A stretch of DNA of 25,000 nt from Picochlorum sp. 'celeri' (GCA_010909725.1 JAACMV010000012.1:1-25000); one strand, 5' to 3'. Positions 1 through 9,583 are shown, counted from the stretch's first letter. Notes: generated by a model not told the origin, from the sequence alone. Translations and numbers: made by a program.

Positions 1-402
1 GATGCGCGTGAGACTGCAGAAACTTGGGCACATGTTTCACATAGTGAAAAGGAGTGCTGCCTGGTACACTACCGCCCACACCGCCCTTGGAAGAGCCTGG
101 TCCTCCGCTCCTGGGAGGTGCAAACTCCTTGTCCTGACTCACCCCTCCCTCTCCGAACTGATCCTCAACGATATGAGTCTTCTTCCTTTCTTGCCCATCG
201 CTATGAATATAATTGATACAGATGTGTCGAAAATTGAGCACACAGATTGAAAGAGATGGGGTTGAATTGGTGCAAACAAATATCTAAATACAGAATGCTT
301 GAGGTGAGCAAAGGGTTTTCAATCCCTCGGTGCCCTTGTTGGCACCCCACACGCAGGCCTTGAACAATATATCAAATTTTTGAAACTAGTAACTCAAAAA
401 CA
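1..402. other. Upstream region of the reticulon gene; possible partial divergent gene on the minus strand
   Basis: No gene can be named here. On the minus strand one frame stays open from about 290 down to base 1. It starts after a TTTAG that could be a splice acceptor, has no internal ATG, and gives a hydrophilic Lys/Gly/Ser-rich peptide ending at the window edge. It could be the beginning of a gene continuing off the left end, but the glycine-serine stretch is low complexity and no family is recognised. The plus strand also has an 82-codon open frame (2-250) with no recognisable content. Bases 329-346 form a small hairpin (GGTGCC/GGCACC with a 6-nt loop). Most of this is probably promoter and 5' UTR. 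Confidence 0.25.
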
Positions 403-1381
403 ATGTCAGTTGCCCCCACCCCAGGCCGCATTAAGCTGCCTGTCAAAGATCAACAGCGTATGTTCGATCGCGTTATTCCTCGCATTACAGAAACACTACA
501 ATAGTTATTCATATGTACATAAATGATATCTGTGCCTTTATATTTGACTGCAGTGGAGGATTTGCTCCTATGGAGGGATGTGAAGAAGACTGGAATCGTC
601 TTTGGAGGTGCGTGGGATTGATCTGGTTGCGTTTTATACCCATGAAGACCAGTTTTGCTAGGAGCATGGAATGAGACGGAGGCCTAGGCGCCTTGGATGG
701 ATTGAATGCGTTGAAACTGGCTGTTTCTGCCATGGGACTGATCTGCGAACGTGTTCTTGTTTGCAGCGGTTACTGCTGCATTTGTTTTGCTTTTTTGGGC
801 GAAGAATAGCTTTTTGAGCGTGGCTGCGTTGCTGATGAGTCTCACGGTTGGTGTGATGCTCGTGTGGAGTATCATTGGAGGGTTCATTCATAGGTGCGTG
901 GTCCTGGATTGACCGAATTTCTGGAATGGAGTGGAGTTTTCAATACTCATGGAGCTTTGTGTTGATGTAGACCCCCACCACCGATGCCTGCCTTTATGGT
1001 TGAAGGGATTCCAGAGGCAAAGATCAGGGCTGTGGTTGATAAGGCAACACCATATGTGAACAAAGGACTGCACTTCACACATCGTATTCTGAGTGGAAAG
1101 GATGTGCTGATGTCTATTGTTGTGAGTGCTGGATTGTTTTCTTGTCAAAGGTGCTTGCAACTGTGTCTCTGCTGGGGTTGGCATATGCATGTGTCGTCCT
1201 TGCATTTGCAGTGCCAAAGGTGTATGAGATGTACCATGACCAGATTGATAATGTGATTGATATTGCTCGCCAGAAGGTGACGTTTATCCATGATGCGTAC
1301 TTGTCAAAGTTGCTCAAGATGATTCCAAGTGCGCAGACTGTGACACCTGCAGAGTCATCATCGGCAAGAAAGGAAGATTGA
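403..1381 (+). CDS. Reticulon-family ER membrane-shaping protein, five exons
   Basis: Reticulons are wedge-shaped ER membrane proteins that bend tubules. Exons by reading: 403-457, 554-607, 767-893, 971-1121 and 1151-1381, giving about 205 residues. The joined protein shows the family order. First comes LLLWRDVKKTGIVFG at about residues 22-36. A long hydrophobic hairpin follows in exon 3 (about 37-75), then a hydrophilic loop and a GKD motif (about 121-123). A second hydrophobic hairpin leads into VPKVYEMYHDQIDNVID, the typical conserved end of the domain. The C-terminus RKED resembles a dilysine ER-retrieval signal. Donors are GTATGT, GTGCGT, GTGCGT and GTGAGT. The last intron would be only 29 bp and the second hairpin is shorter than usual, so that junction is the weakest part. 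The start is the first ATG in frame with the conserved domain. It converges on SEN2, 83 bp away. Confidence 0.82.
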
Positions 1382-1400
1382 TTTGATACACTACCGGATC

Positions 1401-1405
1401 TGTAA
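1401..1405 (+). terminator. TGTAA candidate poly(A) signal of the reticulon gene
   Basis: TGTAA lies 20 bases after the stop codon, in the 83-bp gap before the convergent SEN2 stop. TGTAA is the common poly(A) signal in chlorophyte algae. This is a motif match only. Confidence 0.4.
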
Positions 1406-1464
1406 CATACATATAGTGCATTAATATATAAATAGGTAGGGTAGGGTCATACTAGTTGAATAGA

Positions 1465-2334
1465 CTACTGGGTTCTTTCAGGAACCCATCGTCTGACGAG
1501 GTATTCGGAGAGAGATACCCTGTCAATACATGTGTGGTCTTTGTAGCCAATGTGCTGCGCAGGATCGTGGATATGTACAACAAGAAGCCTTTTGCCTACT
1601 TGCCCCGTCAATCTATTGGTAATTTGAAGGTCGTGCCATGACATGGGGGGTCGACCGTCTACCATGCCCGGTGTTTGAATCACCACAGAATAGTCAGAGT
1701 GTGCTAGAGCAGGGTGCTTCTGATAGAGCACAAAATCCACCCCATACTGTAGCCCAGTCCGCGCGATCCATCCCTGTAGCATCAAACATAATAATAGGAT
1801 ACGTCATGCTATTCTCTCTTTCTCTCCCTCTCTTGGGCTGAAGGAAAGCCTGACACCAAAAAAAAAAACTCACCTTGCTCCTAAAGTGATGGTAACAGAT
1901 GTAGAGTATGGGGAAATCAGAGCGCCCCTGAGCCATGTACTCCCATATCTGTTTCGTGTCCAGAATTTGTGAGGGCTGCCTGGAGGTGATATCAACTTTG
2001 CACAGGTCCAAAACTTTCAGAGCATAGTGCATGAAAAATGCCTCGTCCAGGCTCAATCTGACAGTATTTCTACAAGTCTCTGGTAATTCTACATCAATGC
2101 TACTCATTACATCTCTAATATACGCTGTCATTCCATGTCCGCCGTCCAAGTTTCCGAAACATGCATAATCCAGTTGTTTTACAACGTCGTCACTGACGCA
2201 GATCCAGACCGCAGCGTCCATCAAGATTCCTTTTAGACATGATTCTCGTAAATATTCGTAGATTTTCAACCTATCGTTTTGGATATCGTGTCTATGGCGT
2301 TTTTATGCCTTGGTCGACGGAACCCAACTTCCAT
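1465..2334 (-). CDS. SEN2: tRNA-splicing endonuclease catalytic subunit SEN2-like
   Basis: The SEN complex cuts introns out of nuclear pre-tRNAs; Sen2 cleaves the 5' splice site. The C-terminal exon (1773-1465) starts GWIARTGLQYGVDFVLYQ and carries the tRNA-endonuclease triad: Tyr in LQYGVDF, His in PALAHSDYSVVI, and Lys in LTGQVGKRLLVV. The preceding exon (about 2269-1874) holds the N-terminal part, with the plant-like segment LSLDEAFFMHYALKVLDL. The 100-bp intron (1774-1873) is clear: donor AAG|GTGAGT, acceptor CTACAG|GG, and the frame is kept across FRSK/GWIA. The 5' end is unresolved. A plausible ATG at 2334 opens 21 codons beginning MEVGFRRPRHKNAIDTISK. It runs into a stop at 2268-2266 and needs a shift to reach the main frame, which itself has no ATG. 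Expected length is about 255 residues. It lies 28 bp downstream of the transportin stop on the same strand. Confidence 0.8.
1774..1873 (-). other. Intron of SEN2 with an 11-nt A/T run next to the donor
   Basis: Read on the minus strand it begins GTGAG followed by 11 T (plus-strand A run 1858-1868) and ends CTACAG. It contains a purine-rich GAGAGGGAGAGAAAGAGAG tract (about 1810-1830). The frame is preserved across the junction. Confidence 0.75.
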
Positions 2335-2362
2335 GGTGAACGAGAAGGGCAATGCAACGCCC

Positions 2363-5300
2363 TCAGATGTTAAAATATTGATAATCCTTTGGTAATAAAC
2401 TCTGCATGACGGTTTGTTGGATTTTATGGTGGCGTCTGCAGATCTCTGAGAGTTCAAAGACTGCATCCATAAGCTGCTGCTCATCGTCTTCTTGAATTTC
2501 GTCAGCCACGATTGACTGGCACGTGTGCAAAAACCGCTGTCTTGCTGTTTCCGGAAGGGCTGGTAAAGGAATGAGTGAGATCGATGCGTTGAACCACTGG
2601 AAGCTGTCTTGAGACGACTTCAGCAGGGCGTACAAGACGTCCACCATGTTGTACATTCTGGATGGCGGAAGGGCCCCAACCCCTCCAGCAAGTGCCAGTT
2701 GCGTGATGACGCCTCCATATGGGTAAAACGTCATTTCCAATGCTTTGACCTGCTGTGCATCACATTTTCGATGCGTTTCTGGATCTAAAAGGCGCACAAG
2801 GAAGGCTGACACGCTCGTACATGCTTCCTTGTGCTGTATCAGCAAGGCATTTCGACTTGTTGGAACCATACTTGATAACAGCTCCTGGGTCATCATCAGG
2901 CGAGGGGCATAGCTCAAACCTCTACCAGCGAGTAAAAACATGTCATCCGTTAGTTCTGGATACGATGTAACCGCTTGAAGGGAAGTCAACATGGAGCAAG
3001 AGCTGACAAGCATTCTGTGCAGCATTGGCTTGATGTAGCCATCCTGAGCAGGGTCATGTCCGAATGCCTTGACCAATTCGCTAGCGACATAAAGATAGCA
3101 GGAATGCTTGGTTTGCTCAAATCTTTGTGTCAGAGACTCAGACAAGGATGGCAAAGACCTATATGTTGCTTGCTTTGCACTCCGAACAGCATATCGTGGG
3201 ACCCTGCAAATTTTCTCCGAGGCCATTGCATCCGCTGCAAACACAGACAATGCCACATTTATCCACGGCATGATTTTCTCCAACGTAATTGCCACGTCCT
3301 CTGGGTCATCAATGGTCTTTAAAATTGTTGTCACTCTCTCAAAGAGAGGCAGGACCATCAGCAACTGACTCTGATCACGTGTCACATATTGAGGGTTTCT
3401 AAGCGGATCTAAAATCACCTGTATCGGATGAACGACTGAGTCAATCATTTGCTGCACAGTGGATCTCTTCAGGTCCTGAGGCATGGACGACACCACAAAT
3501 GTCACAGCTTCGAGAACGCTTTCCACCTCCTCCTCATCCAAAAAGTTTGCTTCTCGTGCCTGTGAAATATCCCCCTGGTTTTGCACCTGACGATATAACT
3601 CTAATAATAACGGTACTGAGTCAGACAAAAGTGTTGCACAGCTCTCGCAAATGTTCCGCAGGGACAAAGCGCACGCAGAACTTGTATGCTCGTTTCCAAG
3701 GCCTGCAAGGGCACCAGATATCCATGAATACCAGAGACACAAAAGAAACATCTCAGATTATATATCGTACCTTTTATCATCAATTGCACCGATGTGGACA
3801 CTAAAGGGCGTACTCTTTCGTTAGCATTCGCTGCTTCTGCCATCCACTCGGCATAGGAGCCCAACAAGACTGCAACCGAGTAATCCAGATGGGGAAACGA
3901 CGGGAGGGACGGTAATGCAGAAAACAGGGACACAAGCGTCGTTGGATCACGCACACTCGATGCAGCCTTATGAATAGATCTCAGGGAGTATAAACAAGCC
4001 TCTGCTTTCCTCCAGTCGAACGTTCCTCCGGCCCGGACATTGGAGCTCAACTCTGACAATGGAGCTGTCAACACAGACATGCAGGCATCTGCCCCCAAGA
4101 CATCCGTAGAATCTAACAACAGATCCCCAACCACCATCCTGTTATATTTAAAGTCATTCTTTTCATCCCTGTGCCAGCCATCCCAATCAACCGGATACTC
4201 GATCCTCCTGCTCAAAATCTCTACCAAACGCTTGAATGACGGACAGAAAGCATCCAACCGCCGTTGGGCCTCTTGCTCCGGCAAAGCTGGCCCCTCCCAC
4301 TTTAATGAATGCGGCTTTTTCCCTGAAGATAATATATAGCTCAATCGATGCCAAAAGTTGAAAGAGACTGAGCACACTTCCATGTCAGGATACCTGCAGA
4401 CGTCCAGTAGAGCTTCCACGGGACCCATGACCTCTGGTGTTGCTTCAGAGATGAGATACGCATATGCTTCCCCCACCTCCGCAAACAATCGAGCTATGGC
4501 CTTGGCTTCCTCCTCATAATTATCATGTAGTATGCCTTCGGGGGACGCTGTCCCTGTCTGCTCCTCAACAGCCTGTTGAATGCATATGTGGAACCTGGGC
4601 AACAGCCCCATTACCTGTGACACAATGGCTTGCACCAACTGAGCCATTTCAGGCTTTGGTCTCCCCCGGAGCGAGGAGCAATAAATTATCTCTACGACTG
4701 CATCTACTGCGGAGAAGAACGAATCCTCCTTCTTCAAGGCCTCCAAGGCCACATACACCAGCTTGCATTCCATCACTACAGACGGTGCAACCTTGTTCCC
4801 AACCAGCAGCAGCCATGCAGCGAAAGCCTCTAATACCTGGTCAGCCGTCTTTCCTCCAGCTTTATCTGAAACTATGCATAACAAATTCAGAGCTTGGGGA
4901 AGGGAATGCTGCAATTCATCTTCAATCTGCCGTCGCCTTTCTGGCACAATAGATGGCTGATACGATCCTGCCTCTTGTGGCAGAACAGTCAGAATTTCGA
5001 GCAAAATGTGCCGTGCGCTCTCATCCGTGTACGCCCCAGACAACAACTTTTGCCCTATCCACGTCACAAAGTCTCCACCAGCCCACTCACCCGAGGGAAT
5101 ATGCATTGCCAATGCTGCAACAGCGAGACACAACTGCGTCCTGACAGCCCCTGGGCCCTTGGCATGTATTGACAGCAGTCCCAGAACATCGTCAGGCAAT
5201 TTACGACCAATAGTATGCCCTAATTCTTCAAAGTCGCGTAAAATTTTGGTCCGTAAGGTCTGAGCAGCGAAATAAAACGTCTCGAGTTCGCCTTGAGCAT

Positions 5301-5442
5301 CGCCAAGCACCTCATAACACACCGCCCACCCTCCCTCCGATCGCTGCCATTCTTCCAACCAATAATTTGCTTTCCTTTGAGCTTCTTTATTGGTATCGTG
5401 ATACAGTGTATACACTGCTGATTTGAGATCGGTTGAAGACAT
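2363..5442 (-). CDS. Transportin-SR / transportin-3 (MOS14-like) nuclear import receptor
   Basis: Importin-beta family receptor of the TNPO3/MOS14 branch, which carries SR splicing factors into the nucleus under Ran control. Two exons, 5442-3771 and 3702-2363, with a 68-bp intron (donor AAAAG|GTACGA, acceptor CTTGCAG|GC), encode about 1003 residues; the family usually has 920-970. The N-terminus starts MSSTDLKSAVYTLYHDTNKE. The importin-beta N-terminal signature follows at about residues 15-70, including NYWLEEWQRS and the ETFYFAAQTLRTKI block typical of TNPO3 orthologues. The rest reads as helical HEAT repeats, and the end (SEICRRHHKIQQTVMQSLLP) matches the plant MOS14 C-terminal style. The intron falls inside MIKG-LGNEHTSSACALSLRNIC. 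The first ATG was chosen because the domain starts at once. It is divergent to the ArfB gene and tandem with SEN2. Confidence 0.9.
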
Positions 5443-5679
5443 GTGAGAACATCCAATTTAGCAGTCTATCATGCCACTATGGCCATCCAAACACATGATG
5501 TATCGCTCTTTAAGAATGTAATAATTTACTTTGATTGAATTGAATCGAAAAAGGAGGGGTTGAAACGCAGTACGCATGGCATCCATGCCATATTTAAACA
5601 CAAAAAAATAGTGCACCCTATCCCTCCATGTGGTGCAGGGATGTACCGCTGCTACAATTTCATAATACAGACATTGACA
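5443..5679. promoter_or_regulatory. Shared upstream region between the transportin and ArfB genes
   Basis: This 237-bp stretch separates two divergently transcribed start codons. It holds a perfect inverted repeat, ATGGCAT-CC-ATGCCAT, at 5576-5591. A TATTTAAA follows at about 5591-5598, roughly 85 bp before the ArfB ATG. No gene is supported here. Core promoter function is inferred from position only. Confidence 0.4.
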
Positions 5680-6479
5680 ATGTTTGGTCGAATGAGCACG
5701 ACGCTGTGTCATCGAACCACGGTGTTCCGACGAGCAAGCACACCTTGTTTCCAGAGGAATCGTTGCTCTTGGACCATTGTACCACGGAGTGTCGGATCAG
5801 GATCGAATACTTCAAACGTAGATGGATCAAAGCCAAGGAAGATACCCCCTGTGAAGAGGATCACGAGAGGTGAGGTTGTATGACCTTTTTTTTTCTACCA
5901 GCAGTGGCAGTTTTGCTGCCAGTGTACAGGAGAGAGAGAGAGTGTGTGTGACTTGATCTGATGGACAACGATGCAACAATGTTTTGTAGATGATGTGACG
6001 ATACAGTTTGCCCGAAGTTCTGGTGCCGGTGGGCAGAATGTGAACAAGGTGAATACCAAAGTTGATATGAGGCTCAATTTGACTGTGGACTGGTTGGATG
6101 AAGAGGTGGCTGATGCAGTTCGCAGGATGCAGAAGAAACGTATTAATAAAGATGGTGAACTAGTCATCATGTCCCAGCGGACGAGATCGCAACTGTGCGT
6201 TATTCGTGATACATTCATGCATTCACTCCTACATGTGTGGTTGACTGATGTGTGGTTGACTCTTGTTGCAGAGGGAACATTGAAGACGCCCTAGAAAAGG
6301 TGCAAGAAATTTTAGATGATGCGCATCGGACGACGTTGCCGATTGAAGAAGACCCCGAGAAGAAGAAACAGATTGAAAAGCAGTTGCAAAAAGGTAACGA
6401 GGCCCGTTTGAAAAAGAAGCAGTTGAAAGGTGACAAGAAGAAGGAGAGGCGATCGGGTAAGAACATTAAAGATTGGTAA
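5680..6479 (+). CDS. ICT1/ArfB-type peptidyl-tRNA hydrolase (class I release-factor domain), probably organellar
   Basis: ArfB/ICT1 proteins hydrolyse peptidyl-tRNA on stalled organellar or bacterial ribosomes. Exons 5680-5869, 5990-6194 and 6272-6479 join in frame to give about 200 residues. Residues 1-60 are rich in Arg, Ser and Thr and poor in acidic residues, as in a mitochondrial or plastid targeting peptide (MFGRMSTTLCHRTTVFRRAS). Next comes RDDVTIQFARSSGAGGQNVN, with the catalytic GGQ at about residues 78-80, then KVNTKVDMRL. The C-terminal tail is strongly basic (KKKQLKGDKKKERRSGKNIK), as expected for the ArfB tail that enters the mRNA channel. Donors are GTGAGG and GTGCGT. A second ATG at 5692 is an alternative start. 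Its stop codon is one base from the stop of the convergent HAD gene. Mitochondrial versus plastid targeting cannot be decided. Confidence 0.88.
5930..5950 (+). repeat. (GA)n(GT)n microsatellite in ArfB intron 1
   Basis: A GA-dinucleotide run passes directly into a TG run within intron 1 (5870-5989). The same intron has a T-run near 5886 and a 6-bp hairpin, TGGCAG/CTGCCA, at 5905-5921. Confidence 0.8.
6234..6261 (+). repeat. Short tandem repeat before the ArfB intron 2 acceptor
   Basis: TGTGTGGTTGACT occurs at 6234-6246 and again at 6249-6261, 15 bases apart. It lies just upstream of the TTGTTGCAG acceptor of the 77-bp intron 6195-6271. Each copy contains a TTGACT that could act as a branch site, so the branch point may be duplicated. 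Confidence 0.6.
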
Positions 6480-6480
6480 T

Positions 6481-7221
6481 TTAGAAAGTCAGACCTTTTG
6501 ATTTCAAATCTCGCTCGAGTTGCGAAGCATTCTTGAAGTGAATTGCCTGGAGTCCAGCATCCATCGCTGCTGCAATGTTGGGGTCTCTATCGTCTACAAA
6601 CAACAAATCCCTCGGATTTCTTCGGGAATGTTTGATCACGCATTCAAAACTCTCTGCCTTTGGCTTTCTCTTGCCTTTTAGCGGCCCTTCACAACTCACG
6701 TATGTCCATTGAAGATACTTGCTCAGCTGTAATTTTTCCTCAATGTACTGGTACCACACAGGATAATTTGAGAATGCGCGTATTTCGTACCCAGATGCAT
6801 TCAACCTGCATAATATATCCTCGATGCCGTCGATGTATTCGTACGAATCCCGCATCATGTGCACTAATCCATCCTTGTCAACAACTCTCCCATCCTTGAA
6901 AAAGTTGGCAATCAGCTCATCCTCTGAAATCTCGCCGTGCTCAAACCGAACCCACATATCGGGATGTTTTTGTTCCAACAACTGCACATATGCGATGGGT
7001 CAACGAAGGGCATCATTTGAACTGGACAATGGATACAATACCTCTTCAAAGGCAAGGCCAAAATGCGCGGGCATGCGCTCATAGAACGGGTCCCGCACTA
7101 TAGTATCCATGATATCGAACAATAACAATATGTGATCTCGATGTGCTGTGGCGCGGACATGGTCGCCCGTGCTCTGAACGTGGTGGTGTGACTCTGAGAC
7201 AACAAGGTGCGGTGGACCCAT
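6481..7221 (-). CDS. HAD-superfamily phosphatase resembling plastidial FMN hydrolase FHY1
   Basis: FHY1/PyrP-type HAD enzymes of plant plastids dephosphorylate flavin-pathway phosphates such as FMN. Exons 7221-7042 and 6981-6481 are joined over a 60-bp intron (donor GAG|GTATTG, acceptor GTGCAG|TT), giving about 226 residues from this ATG. HAD motifs are present in order. Motif I is LLFDIMDTIV, with nucleophile Asp and second Asp in the DIMDT form seen in FHY1. Motif II is AFSNYPVWY. The motif III Lys lies in KGKRKP, and motif IV is LLFVDDRDPN. The segments RDPFYERMPAHFG, LEQKHPDMWVRFE, FFKDGRVVD and LSKYLQWT closely follow the plant enzyme. The N-terminus is uncertain: from ATG 7259 another frame encodes MASRRFLSSRNHGWVHRTLL, which looks like a real transit peptide but is two bases out of phase. 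A weak 47-bp intron or an indel would join them. Confidence 0.85.
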
Positions 7222-7259
7222 CCGTGATTTCTCGAGGACAGGAATCTCCGGGATGCCAT

Positions 7260-7499
7260 ATCACTCACACATTATCATGACATTAATAATTCAGCTCTGC
7301 TGTGGGCTACACAGTCTTCCTGTCCAAGGCATTGTCACAAGGGTGCCCGTAAATAAAAATTTCTTCTCGGTATCGGGTGAGAAGAACCCTGGCATTTCGC
7401 TTTCTAGAACAAAGAATCGTATTCAATAAAAATTACTGATATATACGTATGACTCTATGAGTGTACATTGTCTGTTCTGAGTCATCGTACGTGTTTCGA
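7260..7499. promoter_or_regulatory. Shared upstream region between the FHY1-like and WDR26-like genes
   Basis: This 240-bp gap separates divergent genes and holds no ORF worth calling. It contains an 8-bp perfect inverted repeat, TTCTTCTC at 7361-7368 and GAGAAGAA at 7379-7386. A TTCTAGAA core sits at 7402-7409, matching one pair of inverted heat-shock-element units. AT-rich sequence lies at about 7421-7450. A third adjacent HSE unit in correct spacing is not present, so a heat-shock role is weakly supported. Confidence 0.35.
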
Positions 7500-9270
7500 A
7501 TGGGTCAATCGCAGCAAGCAACGGGTCCGAGGGAGTACATTGGTCCCAGATGTATGATTGATAAAACCCAGTATATCCGATTGATTGAACAAGCTCTCGG
7601 GAACCTGGGGTACGGAGATGTTGCTGCGGAGCTCGAACGTGTCTCGGTGCGTGTTGAGAAGAATGTGGGTGATTTGTATGCATATGCATGCGAATAATGT
7701 GTCTATATGCTTATTTCAGGGCGTAGAAATGCAACCATTGGTAGCAAGGAGGTTCCGTGAGGCTGTTTTGAAAGGTGACGTGTCTACAGCGCTGTCCCTC
7801 CTGGGTGAGTTGGGCAGCGACGCGAATAGCGTTGAGCAGGCGAGGTATTTGCTATTGTGCAATCATTATGCGTCTTTAGTGGAGAGTGGAGAGTCCCAAG
7901 CGGCATTGAAGTATCTTAGGGAACAGATTCAGCCGTTGGAGAGCCAGTTAGTTGCGAGGGATGGTCCTCGGCTTACCAATGCACCGCAGTCGTTGTCCTA
8001 CCTTGCCGCCATGCTTCTCGATAGAAGCTCTCATCCTTGTCCACCGAAGAGATTGAGGGATGACGTGAATGAGGAGAGGCAAGAGAGGCTTTTGTCTGAT
8101 TTGCAGAGGCTTCTATCGCCAGAGGTTCTCATGCCTGAGAACAGGTTGGAAGTGTTGCTGGAGCAGGCTGTCACGTCGCAGATTGAAAAGTGCAGATATC
8201 ATAATACTCGAAATCCTAGGGTTTCGTTGATGACGGATTATAAAGCTGGTCCCGAGTGCCTTCCGACGGTGCCGTATCACAGGTTGTCTTTCCACACGGA
8301 TGAGGTGTGGGTGGTTCAATTTAGTCCCGATGGCAAGTTATTGCTGAGCGCATCTAAAGATGGGAGCGCTGTTTTATGGAATGTTCAAAATATAGAATCT
8401 GTGGCCCTCAAGGGGGTCCTGTACAGTGGAAGTGCCCCAATAAATATTGCTGCGTTTAGTCCATCTGGTGAGGAGGTACTACTTGGATCAGGAGATGGGA
8501 AAATTCGTGTATTTGAAGTAAGCACTGCAAAGAAACTGATAGAGATACAAATAGGTAGTGTGACTGAAGGGATATCGGCCGCAATGTGGGCAAACGGTTC
8601 TTCAAGAATAGCTGTCACATGCAACAAAGAATTGCGTTTGATAAATATTGGTCCAGAGCAGGGGCAAAATGGAGAATGGCTGCTCGAGTATAGAACCCGA
8701 CTGGATCAGCATGCATATGATACTGTCCTCAGTGCAGATGGTGGGACGTTTGTGTCAGTGGGTCAGGATAGGATGCTGCGATTTACGAGAATGTCTGACA
8801 ATAAGGTTGTCACTAGGGGCCCAGAGCCTACTGCTGTTACCTGTCTGTCAAGGTCACCAGATGGAAGATTTTTGGCATCAAACCTTTCAAATGGAGGCAT
8901 ACACGTCTGGCAGCTTGGAAACTTGGAGCCTATCTCAGACGACAGGAATCCATTGGCGGAGAACGAGGACCCATTGGACAAGCTGCCCCATGAGCCACTG
9001 TACGTGCTCAAGGGTCTCAAACTGTCTCATCCAGGAAGATTTGTCATTCGCAGCTCTTTTGGTGGGGCAAATAATGCATTTGTGGGGACAGGGAGCGAAT
9101 CTTCCCTAATACACATTTGGCACAGGGAGTCTTCTGCTCTTGTAGCCTCGGTAGAGGGCCACAGTGCCACTGTGAATGCAGTTGCATGGAACCCTCTGGA
9201 CGACCATATGCTCGCATCCGCCTCAGACGACCATGAGGTGATTATTTGGGTGTCGCAAAAGTCCGTTTGA
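7500..9270 (+). CDS. WDR26/GID7-like LisH-CTLH-WD40 protein
   Basis: WDR26 (yeast Gid7) is a scaffold and substrate-recruiting subunit of the GID/CTLH ubiquitin ligase. Exons 7500-7646 and 7720-9270 (73-bp intron, donor GTGCGT, acceptor TTTCAG) encode about 565 residues. Residues 23-52 form a LisH motif (YIRLIEQALGNLGYGDVAAE), and the intron splits the LisH and CTLH parts. The CTLH region follows at about 50-125 (RRFREAVLKGDVSTALSLLG, then ARYLLLCNHYASLVESG). Seven WD40 units fill about 225-563, beginning HTDEVWVVQFSPDGKLLLSA and ending AVAWNPLDDHMLASASDD then EVIIW. The protein stops just after the last blade, as in the family. ATG 7500 is the first in frame. The downstream flank is cut short by a LINE 72 bp after the stop. 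Confidence 0.92.
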
Positions 9271-9306
9271 CTTAATATCATTTACAGTAAATCTCGCACC
9301 GCCGCA

Positions 9307-9311
9307 TGTAA
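9307..9311 (+). terminator. TGTAA candidate poly(A) signal of the WDR26-like gene
   Basis: TGTAA lies 36 bases after the stop codon, followed by ATAAACC. The LINE poly(T) starts only 31 bases further on, so the native cleavage site may be just kept or just lost. Confidence 0.45.
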
Positions 9312-9340
9312 TAAACCAATCGCAAGACGAAGAGAGCGTT

Positions 9341-9373
<33 letters not shown>

Positions 9374-9552
9374 GTTCTGTAAGCATACAAAGAAGTGAGA
9401 AAATCTCGACTGACACGGAGTTGGCCTGCTGCCTCAAATGCAGGTGGTCCTCCCAGCAGGGCTCCTGAATCAAGAGAACCTGACCAGTGGAGCTCTGCCA
9501 CGTGTGCATGAAGCCAACCATGCACAGGTGCCCAGATACCTGCCCAGGTGAT

Positions 9553-9569
9553 GTGGGGGTTGCACCCAC
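9553..9569 (-). repeat. Conserved 3'-UTR hairpin of the LINE (copy A)
   Basis: On the minus strand GTGGG and CCCAC pair around a 7-nt loop (GTGGGTGCAACCCCCAC). The same hairpin is found at 14767-14783 (C) and, with one loop change, at 14255-14271 (B), 20717-20733 (B') and 20506-20522 (mini scrap). It recurs in both the LINE and the non-coding B family, so it is a candidate recognition structure for the reverse transcriptase. That role is inferred. Confidence 0.6.
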
Positions 9570-9583
9570 TAAAAACTCACTCC

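Noticed and set aside
984..1256. 90-codon ORF as a separate small gene
   Set aside because: Its first half is reticulon exon 4; the rest is out-of-frame reading through the next intron and exon.
4464..4952. 162-codon plus-strand ORF
   Set aside because: It lies wholly inside the transportin coding region on the other strand, has no recognisable domain and is Pro-rich shadow translation.
7423..7689. Minus-strand 88-codon ORF upstream of and over WDR26 exon 1
   Set aside because: It overlaps a well-supported exon in antisense and has no recognisable motif.
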